Position numbers and translations under genes: made by a program. Positions 1 to 12,900 of a stretch of 57,872 nt of DNA are shown here, piece after piece. Origin of the DNA: Candidatus Omnitrophota bacterium (GTDB lineage: Bacteria > Omnitrophota > Omnitrophia > Omnitrophales > Aquincolibacteriaceae); NCBI GenBank assembly GCA_016930235.1, contig JAFGHI010000047.1, forward strand, positions 150,215 through 208,086. The letters are read 5' to 3'. Within the stretch, counting starts at the first letter, position 1; the number at the start of each line of letters is the position of its first letter. A model generated the notes under the pieces. That model did no database searches. It was not told where the DNA came from and saw nothing but the letters and a program-made list of their open reading frames with translations.

Positions 1-910
1 CTTGCCAACTTGCGCAAATTCAATCACAAGTGGACGGCCATAACGTTTCTGGTAGACTTGGGCCAGCCGGTAATAAAAAGAGACATCCTCCCGATTTAAC
101 GAGGAAACATTCTGCACCTCGCCAGGGATCATTTCTCTTTCTAGTGCTTCCTGGCCGGGTGAAATTACCCACCGATCCGTCTTAGGGGCAATTTGTTCAT
201 CCAGAATATTGTCTTCGCCCTCCATAATAATTAAATCGGCTTCCTTATCTTCCTGAACGGCCGCTGCAATACCATATCCGGCATTGATGGTTACTTTGTC
301 CCCCGCAACGGTCATCACGCCGGAAACATCCGCCGGGACCATTGATTGAATCAAGACGCTCATATAATTTCCGAAAAGATCCTGCCCCCGCATGGCCCGC
401 ACCGCTAAAGCTTGAGGGGTCCAATTAGACGCTATCACATCAAGGGATGCCTCCCATAAATTCCCTTCAAAAACCGCCAACCGGGACAGATGCGTCCCCG
501 GGAAAATTGAGGCTGAGCCTTCCGATTTTTCAGCCGACCGGACAGCATACCGGGAATAGGGGAAATTATCCTGATTCTTCCGGACAAAACTTAAAATACT
601 TTCTTCCAAAGTACCGCGTTCTGCGGGAGAAATTTCTTCTGAGAAAAATTTCCGAATTTGCTGATATCGCTGTTCATAAGACAACTCATCGTGCTTTAAA
701 ATATCCCGGATATCCTGTTCATACGGCCCCACCAACCTCCAATAAAAATGGCTGATTTCGACGGCTCCGCTCAGAGTTTCACCCGGCATATCGGGATCGC
801 TTTCCTTCAAGGCTGTCATCTCCCCTATTTCCCGCGCTTTCCCTCCGACGGCATCTAAGAGCGCAAAAGACTCCTCGGCCGAAACAAGCAATCGGCTGGC
901 CAAAACACCG
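1..910 (-). other. Giant protein: PPDK/PEP-synthase N-terminal ATP-grasp domain (continues past window)
   Basis: LLDAVGGKAREIGEMTALKE resembles the GGKxxxLGEL start of the family. YAVRSAEKSEGSASIFPGTH corresponds to the RSSAxxED-SxAG block, ALAVRAMRGQD to the subdomain linker, and VLIQSMVPADVSGVMTVAGD with INAGYGIAAAVQ to the VQ-M-V-x-GV-T and I-A-G-GE-V blocks. It ends in RPLVIEFAQVGK at the window edge (family: DIEWA). Several charged residues differ from the consensus, so catalytic competence is uncertain. Confidence 0.75.
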
Positions 911-3900
911 TTTCGTCTTTTAACTCTCCTTCGAAGCATTTCTTCGAGGCGCTGGTAATCCTTTGTTTGATGAAGACCGAATTCCCGGGCGCGGTTAAGC
1001 GTCCGGGCGGCTCCGACCAAATCCAAAGCCTGAAAGCTTACCCTTTGGCTCAACTCTTGAAGGTCATCCCTGACCTGAAATTCAAGCTCTTTCCAACGCG
1101 CTTCCGCGGTCGCACGGAAATCCTCCCACGCCTTTCTGAGGTCCGGCATTTCCTGCATCCTCGCCCCCATCCGGTCCTTCAAAATAAAAACAAAATCCTC
1201 CAAATTTCGTCTCCGGGACCATCCTTCCATATAAAGGTTCAGGATCTCAAAAGGAAAGGATGAGGAAGAGACTCTAAAAGTGGCGTGCCTCAAGAAATCT
1301 TTTTTATCTCGTTTTAGGTCCTCAAACTTGATCGCAATTTCCTCTTCTGAAATACCCATTTGTTCTGTAGCCAAGGCGTACTTTTCGCTCCGGCTAAACA
1401 CAGAAGAGGTAAAGATCCTCTCAAGAAGATGCCTTCTCGCCGGAATGGATATCCCCTTGGCCGAAATCCTGGAAATAAACCCCTGCCTTTCTTCATTCTC
1501 GCTTGCTTCAGCTTGATTAAAAAACTGTATGTCGTTTGCCAATGTTTCATTCTCGCCGAGCACTTCGATTCGGCCTTTGCCATTAACAGACACAACGGCA
1601 TTCGCCTCAACTCCGACAATGACAATATAGGATATGTGATTAATCGGAGCCACGGCATACCCCCGTATTTCCAACGGTTTTTCAGGGTCCACCCTATCGA
1701 AATGCATGGCTAAAGGTACCGTTACGCTCTCTCTTCCATAATCAATGGTCACTGTTTGCGGTAAAGCCACGCGAACAACGCCAAGGCGTCTCAAGGCCAA
1801 ATTCACATGACTGGAGGTGTTGGCAATCCCCATCGGGGTTTGTAACACTCCCATGACCCGCTGTCGTCCGAAGCGTTGATTATCTTGGGCAATTTCCTCA
1901 ATTGTTTTTTCGCTGACCTGGCTCCGAATAAGAATGAATTGGTCATAGGGGGTGGCATTTTCCGGGATCTCATAAACAAGGCGGCCGACAACTTCCGGCG
2001 CATCCGGCGTAAAAGAACGCCCTTGAATGCTAAGCGACGGTTCTTGCGGTTTCCCCAATAATCCCATCTCTAAAATGCGGTTTGCCGCTTGCGTCGTCAA
2101 AGGCGGTTGATCGTTCTCCGGAAAAAACGTTTTTAAAGTTTGGTGAATCTCATCCTCGGAAATATTCGCATCATGTTCAAGAAAAGCCGCTACAAGTTGA
2201 GATCCTTGAGGCGTATAAAATCCATAAAAATTCCACTCCTGATCTGCCAGCTCGATACTGATCCGGGAAAAAACAAGTCCGCCCACATAAGCCAGCAGCT
2301 CTACCTTCATGTATTGGGGGTCAAATCCGTTAAGTATTCGAGCGACTCGTGCGGCATATGAGCGCGAGTCCTCATTTTCAATTAAATCCAGCATCTCGTT
2401 TAAAGGAGTTTCCAGAGAATCATACTCCGGGTTTTTCACAATCCCTTTTTCTGGATCTTGAATAAAGCGCCCGGACTGAAGGCCCGTTTCAACGGGAGAA
2501 AACAGGCGTTGCTTGAGAGTCGCTAAATTGATAAATTCCTTTTCCTTCGGAATAAGCGGCAGCCCCAAACCATCCAGCACCCGATTAAGAGTTTCCCGGA
2601 CAGCGCTCACCTGCCCGGGGGTTTGAAACATTCTCATTCTTTCATCAACCAACCTTTCAATTTTTTTAAAAATAATGGCATCCTTGTCATCGGTGGTTTC
2701 CTTAGCTTCTCTCAGGGTCAGATGCTCGGGAAGATTCCTCCAATCATTTCCCACCAGCAGACCCATGTCATAATCCACATCTTGTAAGCCCCCGGCTGAG
2801 GTAACCAACAAAGGAATAAGCTCAAGAACGGCAAAAGAAGAATGGGGCGATTGAGTTCTGAGGTTTCTCATGAGCCTTTCGGTCATCTCCGGGAAAATAG
2901 TCGTTCTTGGGATATTGCCCAGGTCTTCCCCGCCGCGCTCCACGCCGCCGCCGCCCAGAAGATTTGAAGAAATACCGCCTCCGTTACTCACAGGCTTGAT
3001 ATTGATCCTGAGCGACAAATGATGCGCGGCTTCGACGCCCGGATAAATATCCCCGAGAATCCACCTGTCGCTAAACCAAAGATGATCGCTCTCCGAAAGG
3101 CCCAGGTCCACGTTCCCAGAGGCGCGCTCCGGGTGATAGGTGGGTAAAATAACCTCCAGATAATACCTAAGTGATGAGGAAGCTGAGCCCGCCGAAAAGT
3201 CTCTTTTAAAATCCACAATCACCATGGGCTTCGTGCCTCTCTTGGTGTGCTGGGATTTCTTGGGGTAGACCACTTGTCCGTCAGGGCGGACCATAAGATT
3301 AAGGATCTGGCTCTCGATTCTGTTCCGGGAGAAAACCCCCAAACCTTTTTCATAATCGATACCTGTATCCTCAAAGGAAATATTTTTCAGCTGCGTCCTA
3401 AAGTAATTATGGAGGAAATTGATGAATTCGTTAAAACTTTGAACCTCGCTAACGCGCTCTTCCGGCCAACGCCTGACCCGCTCCCATTCGGGGCGAATTT
3501 TCTCTAAAACAGCTCGCTCGCCTAAGGCCCTTTCTTTTAGTTCCTCAAATTTCCTTCGGGCACTTTCCAACAACTTGCTTCGTTTGGAAAACAGGTCTTC
3601 GAATGCCCTCACCATCTCTTCCATCGCTTCATAAAATGCCTGCTGCTCTTTAGGCGGAAGCGCATCCCCTTCGCTATGCTTAATCAGCCCCCCCAATTTT
3701 TCCTTCGCCTGAGCGTGTTTGAGAAGGAATTGCCAGAGCCTTCTCCCGTCTACCTGCTGGTCGACCCAATAATAAGACATCATCCATACCGGTTCTTTCA
3801 CTTGAACATCCGGAAGCCTTTCAAAATGGGTTGCTATATTTTCGGGCACCGGGAACCACAAGCGATTTCCTTGTGTGTCCTGAGGAAATCCGACATACCG

Positions 3901-6900
3901 GATTTTCTTTAACTGAATGAGATTGCTTATCGTCGCCAAATTCCCGGAAATTCCCGCCACTTTTAAATTTTGAAGGAGATGGCGCACCCCTTCATACCCA
4001 CCAAAAGCGTTTAAAAGACCCTCAAGATTACCTTTCAAAGTCGCGGGCCGTATTCCTTTATCCATTAAAAGAAGGACGTGAAGCAATGCGCCCCATCCGG
4101 AATCTGTTTTTTCAACCGCTTCCTGAAAATACTTAAAGTCTTCTCTCGTCAAGCCGCTCGCTTCTCTTAAGGCCGGACAATGAACAGGTTTTATTTTTAA
4201 TCCCTTGAAAACCTCATGCTGCAATAACTCGACGGTTGAAGGTAAAACACCGTCAAACTCTTCCAGGAATTCTTTCGTGGCACGATAAAAGGAAACAATT
4301 TCCCCGGGAAAGCTTTGAAGATATCGGCCCAACTCCTCTTTTGCCTCTGCCTGGATATCAATTCGGTAAGCGTTAGCCCGGCGAACCAGATCTTGCATTT
4401 CTTCATGAGATAGAATCTCTTGATTTCTTAATTCAGACTTGGGCGGACGGATTTCGCGGGCGATTTCCCGCATTAAATCGTCTACGGGTTTTTTAGTCAC
4501 CATCCAAAAAGCATCGTTACCGAATTTTGTGATTTGAAAACCGGCAAGCTTTAGAGCTTTTTCTAAAACTGCGTTGTTGTCAAAACCAATGGCAAAAAGG
4601 GCCAATCCGTTTTCGGGCATTCGCCGGTCAAGCTCAGCCACAAAATTGGCGTAAGCTGATTCAAGCCCCTCGGGATAAAGTTCCGGACTTTGAGCCAGCG
4701 TTTCTGCACCTTTCAGCGCAAAGAAACTCAAAATGACTCGGACTTGTCTGTCATCATCAAACCAGGACTCTTGAAAACGTCTGCGGATAGCCCAGCTATC
4801 AGAGGAATTAATAAGCGCCGGATCCAAAGCATAAGCATTTTTGGCGTCATACCGTTCGCGCAAATGTCGGACAATTGCGGCGTGGTGTTCAGAACCCAAA
4901 TCGATAATGCTTTGACGGGCCATCCACGGAAAAACTTGTCTTTCAGAAATCGTTACGTGATCCGGAGAAAAAGAAGTCAAACGGCCGGCCAGCTGATCGA
5001 CCATCCTTCTCAGGGCATCAAACTGGTCCAGCTCTCTTAGTTCGCTTTTGCGGTTCCTGACAATTGGGAAATCGCCCTTTAAAACATATTGGATAATAAT
5101 TTGAATGGCTCGATCGATAATTTCGGGCAATGGCGATTCTTCGCTAAGTGCCTTTAGCATTTGTTTCACAATTTCAATTTCATGAGGAAGCAGATATTGT
5201 AAAGATTTCCCGCCCTTTCTGTAACTGCTTTCGATTAACATATCGCTAAGAAGATATTTTAAACGCGACACCTGCTCTAAATCTTCTGTGCGGAGTTTTT
5301 CTTCAATAAACCCGGCGGCTTCTTTTAAAGTTTGTTCGCTGGCACCAGATTGATTGTCATGATAAAGCTTCCCCGCTTTTCTTTTTTCCTCCTCCGTTAA
5401 AGACATTCTGGAAACAGTTTCATGAAAGTCGGTTCTTCCTTTAGGAATTTTATGAATGCCTTGGCGTATGGCATTGATAACCATCCGGGCTAGATAAGAG
5501 CGATAGGGTATAAGACCTTGGTCATCGACTGTTGTTCCTCCCTTATTCACTTCTGCTTCAACTTTCAACGTATCCATTAAGGTTAAAACGGTGGAGTCCC
5601 CAGAGTCACCGCGCAGTTCTGAGCGGTTTAGAGAACGGAAGGCTTTTTCTAAGCGAGGGCGAAGGCCCGGGTGGGTCTCTTCCTCGCCCGAAAGATGCCG
5701 GCCAATGTGTTCATCCATTTTTTGGGCAATCTCATTATCGGATTGAATCAAATAAGGAATGAGTTTCTGAATAATAAAATCGATGAGTTTATCGTTCGAG
5801 GCGTTAAGAAGTCCGTGAACAATCGTTTCAATTCCCGAATCGATGGTGTAGCCGTCGATCATCCATTCGTCGGCCACCTTTTTGCCTTTTCTACTTGTGC
5901 GGGCCCGATGGGTTGCCGCTGCTACTTCAAGGATCGGAAGAGCCTGGATTGTTCTCACACCAAGCATATCCCGGTATTTCGCACGGTAATTCTTTGCATG
6001 CGAAAGCCAGCGGTTATCCTGGATAAGATTCAAATACCTCAAGGTTCTCCAAGCATTCGGGGATTTGGCCTCTAAATCGTAATGAGACAAAAAGGACGCA
6101 AACCAGGCAACGGGATTAAATGTTTCAAAGCCTTCTTCGAAGTTCGTGGCCTCAGGTTCTACGGCTTCGCCGCTTAACAGAATCTCCAGCGGTAAATCTT
6201 CTGCATCTCTAAGTTTGATCTCACTATCAAGAGGACCGTCACGTTTGGTAATCTGCCTGGGGACTCCGAAACCTGCCGATTCCTCATTGCTTAAACCTCC
6301 TGGTTCGTAGAGCGACGGCATTCCAAAATCATCACCGCCCGCATAGATCAGGTTGTAACGCGGGTCATCGGTCTTGATCCATTGAGGATAATATTTGAAG
6401 CGCCTTCCATACTCGATGTCATTCCAAACCCGGGCAGCTATAACTCCGAATTTGTAATCAAAAAAACCGCCATATTTAACGCTTCCGGCAACTAAAATCT
6501 GAGCCCTTGGATTTAAGATCAGTGCCGCTTCCAAAGCTGATATCTGTCTTACATCGTGTCTGTAGGCATATAAAAGAAGAGGAATCACCGCAGGCGGCAG
6601 GGCATCCACATCATGTTCTCCGCCAAACAACAGCCGCGCAACTTCTAAGGTCGTGATTCGGGTCGCGTAAAGCTCAACCTTTTCCTGCACACCGGGATTT
6701 TTTTGGCGGGCCAAGCCCAAGATCTTTGCTTCGTCCTTCGGATACATCTCAAGAAGCTTTGAGACCAAGTGGGTTTCCTCAAGGTTTTCTCTTGGATAAC
6801 GTTCGGCAAGCTCTGCCAATGGAAGACTGAGCCCCTGATGTTCGAAGTTACCGCCGATCGTTTGGAGTTTGCCCGGATCGCTTCGATCCCAAACCTCCCA

Positions 6901-9900
6901 AAAAAGAAGATGATGGCCTTTCTGGCCCTGTTCGTCGATCCGGTGAAGCATCGAATAGACAAATTTATCCGGATCGGGTTCAAAACCCATAATCCTCTGC
7001 AGCCATTCTTTTTGAAGAGGCGATATGAAATCCAGCCAGAACTTCGCAAGAAGCTGCCTTTCTTCCTGGTGGCCGATTTCAAAGAAACTTCTGGCAGCCA
7101 CGGAGGGATCTTTCATAACTTCTTCAACCCACTTTCGATAGTCATCATCCTTAATAATTTTTCGAAATTTTTCTTCAACCGGAATTTGCCCCAAGGCTTT
7201 TTGGACACGAATTTTTAACTGATAAGAAAGAATCACCCGGAGAAAGGTCTGAAGCAGCAGTTTCATTCTCGCATGCTTGACTTCATCCAGATTCTGTAAG
7301 CCCCGGTGAAATCCTTCGGGACTTAACCCCGGCCGGGCAACCGCTAAGAATTGGTTAAACCGCTGATCGCTATAGGCAACGGCCATAAGATGGGCCAAAA
7401 CAGCGTCAGGATATCGGACGGACTCCTCAAGCATCCTTTCAAGGTTAGGATAATAATCATTTAACGGACTTTGAGCTAATACCGCTTGTGCCTGTTCCTT
7501 GGCTTTCGGGTTCTCTGAAAGCAACCTCTCCAAAAACCCTTTCTGCCTTTGGACTAAAGCAAATCCATTGGCTTCCCCATCGTAATTACCGCCCCCGTCT
7601 CCATATTGCCAATCCCTTCCGCGGACGGCACCCGGCTGTCTTCCTTGAGCATCTTTCCACCGGAGAACAGGGATCAAGCGGCCGAATTCCTCATTCATCA
7701 CCGCAATCCTGAAGGGATCATACTTTGAAGGATCAGCAATACTCCTTTCGTAATAACTTTGACCGACGGTCCGGTTGTGTTCGGCTGTCGCGAGCATGGT
7801 GTAAACCGGATTGATCATGCGCGGTTTCCCATCATAATCGGCGTTCGGAATATTCCGGTGATCTTCAGGAATACCGTCCAGGTGAGCGGCAAAACGAGGA
7901 TCCCTCGGATCAAAAACCAGAATGTCATAATCAGCATCAGGATCCAATCCAACATCGTGCGTGACCATATCCCGCCACTCCTGGTGAGTATGCCCCGACA
8001 TCTGCCCCTGAAATCCATACTGTAAGTTGTGGAGAACATTGATGACCTTTGCACGAGCTAAGTGATCATCTGAACGAAGATTCTGCGCTGCCGGATCAAT
8101 CCGCTCACGGCCTTCGAGGTAGGCTTTAAGCGGGAAGGTGCTCCAGTCGTTACCTTGAATGATACTGGCATTGATATTCATTTCGCGGATGGCAAGCAAT
8201 GCCCCGAGAGAAAGCATCCGGGCGAATCTCAACCGGTGAGGGTTCGCGCCATTATAAGCACTTGGTTCTCCTTCTCTTCCTTTTAATTGATTAAAATACC
8301 GGTCGTTTTTAAGTCCTAAGATGTTGACGCCATGGATGCGCTTCTTAAAAATCTGGGCGGTTTCGATTTCGTAACCGCCGTAATGATTTTGGCCGTAAGC
8401 GATGCGGATAGTTTTTCCCGTGTCGATTCCGGGATTTTTCGGATCAAAAAACTGCCCCGCTCCGTCATAGCTCTCATCTGAAAAAATCGGAATGATTACA
8501 GTCACTTGAAGTCCCATCTCAGCTAATTCCTGAGAAAGATCCGTCACCTGTAACGCAAGTCCTCCAGAACCGGACGTCCACAAAGTTTCCGGAGCGACCA
8601 AAACGACTTCGCCGATTTCAGCGCTTCGCAAGATTTTGACCGCGGCCCGTGAAGCTGTCGGGTTGCTCCGGCGCGAACTTACCGCGATGTCGATAAGTTC
8701 CTGCTGAAGTCTGGTTCGAAGTTCAGGCTCGATATCCTGAAGAAGATCGCTAAAGAGAACGGTCAAATCCCCGATTGCTAACGCTTTATTTTCACGCACA
8801 ATCTGTGAGAGCATCAAAAAGAGTTCCGAAAAGGAAAACCCTGTCGTGCCGGGATCCCGGCTAAGCATCTTCTTGAGTTCGCGCGCCACGAAACTATGTT
8901 TCTTGCGGTCTTTCGGTCCGTAGCGATGATACCGTTTGAGCGAATCCTTCAGCATGGCTTTGTAAAGATCGCTGCCGCGCTGCGGAATGCGGTTTTTCAT
9001 CACCCTCGAAATACGGTAAACATGAATTTGGTGAGCTTTAAGAGGATCCCGAGGCCCTAATCCCAGTCTGACCAATCCCCGGGCGCTTAACACCATTTGA
9101 TCGCCGGGTTTTTCTTCGCTCATGGCATTGGGGCGTTCGCTATCAAAAATCTGTTCGACAAGATAAACGGAACCTTCTTCATCTCGATCATCGTCCATGG
9201 CGCGGGCTAAATCTTCCGGGTCAATGATGTCGACGGGTTGAAAATTGATGCTCGCTGAATATTCAGTCCCTCCGGGATAACGCGGCCCCCGATGAATAAG
9301 GGTCAAGATACCATCCCCTTTTTCGCCTGGCCGGTAAGTCGCAATCACATGATCATGCCCAGCGTCTAATCCAACCGGATGTCCGGCATGATATTTCGCC
9401 ATAAGGGCCAACATCCGGTTTTGATGCCTGCCCAAATCCTTAAGATGAGGTTCGAAAGTTGCCTGTGTCGCCCCTAATTTCCCTGGCCAATCATACGCAT
9501 AGCTTTCGGCCGGGTTATCGCGTCCATCGACGACTTGAGCCGGTCCCACGCGGTTAACGGGAACACGCCAATGTTCGGCATAAGCCTTTTGCCAATCGAT
9601 ACTCCCGTCAGGACGAATAAAAGAATAATGAATGTGTTGAAGCGTCGCGCCATCGGAAGCAGCAGCAACGGCAGCTGCAGCAGGAAACGCCGAAAAGCCG
9701 AATCCATCTGCAAGAGGAACGTGTTCGTCGTGATTGGCGAAAACAGTAATCCGGCTTCCGCCGAAACGCGTCAGGATGTCGTTTTCATAGTTCATCGTCC
9801 CGGGAATGGAGGCCGTCGATTTACGTTCGCTTGTAATACGTGCCGTGATATCCCACAGGTTGGCAATCAAGGGATCATAAACATAATCCACCCAGGATTG

Positions 9901-12900
9901 GATAAGACGAGCTTCATGGCCATGCCAGTTTTCAGAAAGGAAATAAATATCTTCGCCTGTTTCAAGAGCAGCTTTTTTCGCTTCAAAAATAATCCAGGCA
10001 AGAGCACTATTGGGTTCCCATGTTCCTCTTAGATCCGTCGTAAGGTACCCACGCATCCGATTTCCACCGGGGGCAATCTCGCCCATCTCGCCCGTCACAA
10101 CTTCTCCCCGGATCTTCGCAAGTCCAATTGTTCCCGGATCCACCGGAAAGGTTGTATCAAAGTGATGTCCGACATCGATACGGAATCCAAAACCTAATCG
10201 GGCAAGGACTTTAATGTCTTCGATAAGATCTTCGATATTTCTTGAATCTGCAAAATTCCGAGCAGCACCATCCTGCCATTCCGGAGGAATCCCGTCGGTG
10301 GCTGCTCGGCGAACCAATTGACCTGTCGTGGAATCCACAATCCAAACAAAGGTCCGCGGTGCTTTTTCCTTTTGGGATCTTGATGTATGCGGAATAATAT
10401 CCAGGAGAATTTTCACGCCCACTTGCCGGGCAGCTTCTCTTACCTTCATCAAACCTTCCCAGCCGCCGATCTTAGCACTTATCCTCAAATGCCCGAGCGG
10501 CGAAAATTGGGAAGGATAAGGCCCCGCTTCGCCCGGCGCACCCGGTTCTAAAATTTGAAGATAAATGGCATCTCCGTGTTCCGCTATCGACGGCATTTGG
10601 CGGGCAATATCTTCGAGTGTGCCCAAATAAATATTCCCAGCTTCATCGACAAGCGGATGTCCCGATTCATCTAATCTCATATTGGAGACTTCCGGCCGAA
10701 AAGAGAGGACCCGTTGATGTTTTTGAACGCTTTGAAACTTCACAAGGCCGTTCACTTCCGATAGCGGTGCGTTGAGATCCGCTTTCGATGCGGCAAATCT
10801 CCACTCGCCGTCTGCCTTATCCTTAATCTGAGTCGCATAATGGATCCATCCTTCCTTCACAGGAATGCGCCACTGGTAAACAGCAACCTGATTGCCGTCG
10901 TCACCTTCAACCCGCTCAAGCTTTAATTCCGTTGAAGCGCGTATCTTCTTCGATCCGTTTTGTGCCCAGCGGATTTTCACCGCAGAAGGAGGATTCCTCT
11001 TAAACGGAATCCTAATCTCAACGACATGCGCTTTTGAACCCACATGCGAGTAATTATAGGTTGTTTGGGGAAATGCCTTCGGCCGGCCTGTGACGAGATC
11101 GAAGACCATTCGATTGAGCCTAATTCGAGTTCCCCAGTCCGGATGGGTCTTGGACTGCCCGAAAAGGATGTGGAAAGCAAAATGCCCACGATCGCTTCCA
11201 TTTTGATAAGGGTCGTTGGCAATTTGATATAACTCGCGCACGGTACGATGGACAAGGCTTGCATTCTGGCTATTAAGGCTATTCACATGCCGTATGAATT
11301 CCGGATACTTCGAGAACATTTCTCTTTCATAAATGATTTCCTTGGCCACCTTGTACGGATCTCGGACCATATCGGCCCGCAAACCCTGCTCGTTAAAAAC
11401 AGTGTGGGCTGTTTCTCTTGAAGCTGTCGCATCCTTGGTCCAACTGGGCGCTAATCGAATAATCTTGTGAACGCCGCCCGGGAGATCATAAACAAGATAC
11501 ACATGGGTCACTTTTTCTTGCGCAGATGTCGTATAAACCTCGCGATAAACGCGGGTGGGGGAACGCAACTGAATATTCCTGCGGGCAAAAACTTTTTGAG
11601 CTTCTTTGAGGAGGCGTTCTTCGAGGACGCCCGGCGTTCGGGAACCCTGAACTTCGGATAACTGGGTGTAAAGATCCTGCGCTACTTCGCCTTGAGCGAT
11701 TGTCTGCCAATGACTATCCAACTCAGTCAAAGAAAAGGCCTGCCGGATTGAAGCGAGCCATTCCCGGCCAAAAAAAGTTCCGAGATTTTCCTGATCCTGG
11801 GCCCAATGGAGCCAGGCGGTCGCGTATTCGTTATGATTTAAAGAAGCCAGGCGAAGTGTGTCTTGAAAAACTTCAGCGTCATGCGGTTGAGGAGTGTTAT
11901 GCCCGTCCAAACGGATATCGGGACTAAACCGGTCAATACTACGGCGAAGGGCGTGAAGAAGAATAAGAGAAAGAGCTAAATTGTAATCATGAAGCGTTTT
12001 GGTATCGCGTTTCTCCGCCGGCGGGCCCCTGAGCAGCCGTCCGCTTAAAATAATTTCTTGAGGTGTCCACTGGGCTTCTTCGGGCAAATTTTCTTCAACA
12101 CGTATCGCGATCGGCAATTCAATCCACTGTCCGGAATGATGTTGGATGCGGTTTCTTTTTTGGAAATGGTAAAGCTCATTCTTTTCTTCCAGCGACAAAT
12201 TCTGATAAGCCCGAAGGAGCGCCCACTCTAAACGCTGTTTGACCGCCGCTACGGACTCCTCATAGGTAAGCCCAGGAATCTCTTCCGCCCCAAGCGCTTC
12301 TTCGTGAACATAGAGATTCGGTCTCGGCGCCTCACCCGCATCCCAAGGATTTGCTTTTTCATGAAACCAGAAATGAGCGACCTGATTTTGAACAGTGCCC
12401 TGCAGTTTCTGAACCGCCTGCACAGAACGAAGTTCCGACCGAATACCACTCTTGGGTTCCTCATTCTCAAGATCAAACCGGTAAACATCATGACTCTCGC
12501 CGATCGTTTTCCCCAAAGCTTTTGAATCAAACCCCAATTTTTGCAGATCTTCTAAAGGAATGTTTTTTTGGATAACCGTCACATCCCGATAGCCGAACTG
12601 ATGAGCAAAAGGAATCAAATACTTTTGAAACCACCAGGCAAAGGTCGGGAATTGATAATCAGGATACCTTTCCTGATCACCGGGCAAATCCATCATCTTA
12701 CCGATCCCCAAAGCAAGACGTTTTTGTTCATAGCGGTCGTAAAGATTAATAGCAGCAAAAATCTTGCTGTCCCCCCGAAGAACAACCGTCAACCGCCTTT
12801 CGGAAGGATCCGTTTCCAGTTGGATAGTCAGAATGTTTTTTTTCTCCGATCCCGGCTTTTTCACTTCGTCTTGATGCCCCGGGATTTCCCAACGGATATC

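Noticed and set aside
8716-8730. EPELR at the start of the GT5 region as a further linker motif
   Set aside because: It lies in an ordinary helical stretch (DIEPELRTRLQQEL), lacks the R/K-S start and may be coincidence, so it was left out of the motif list.
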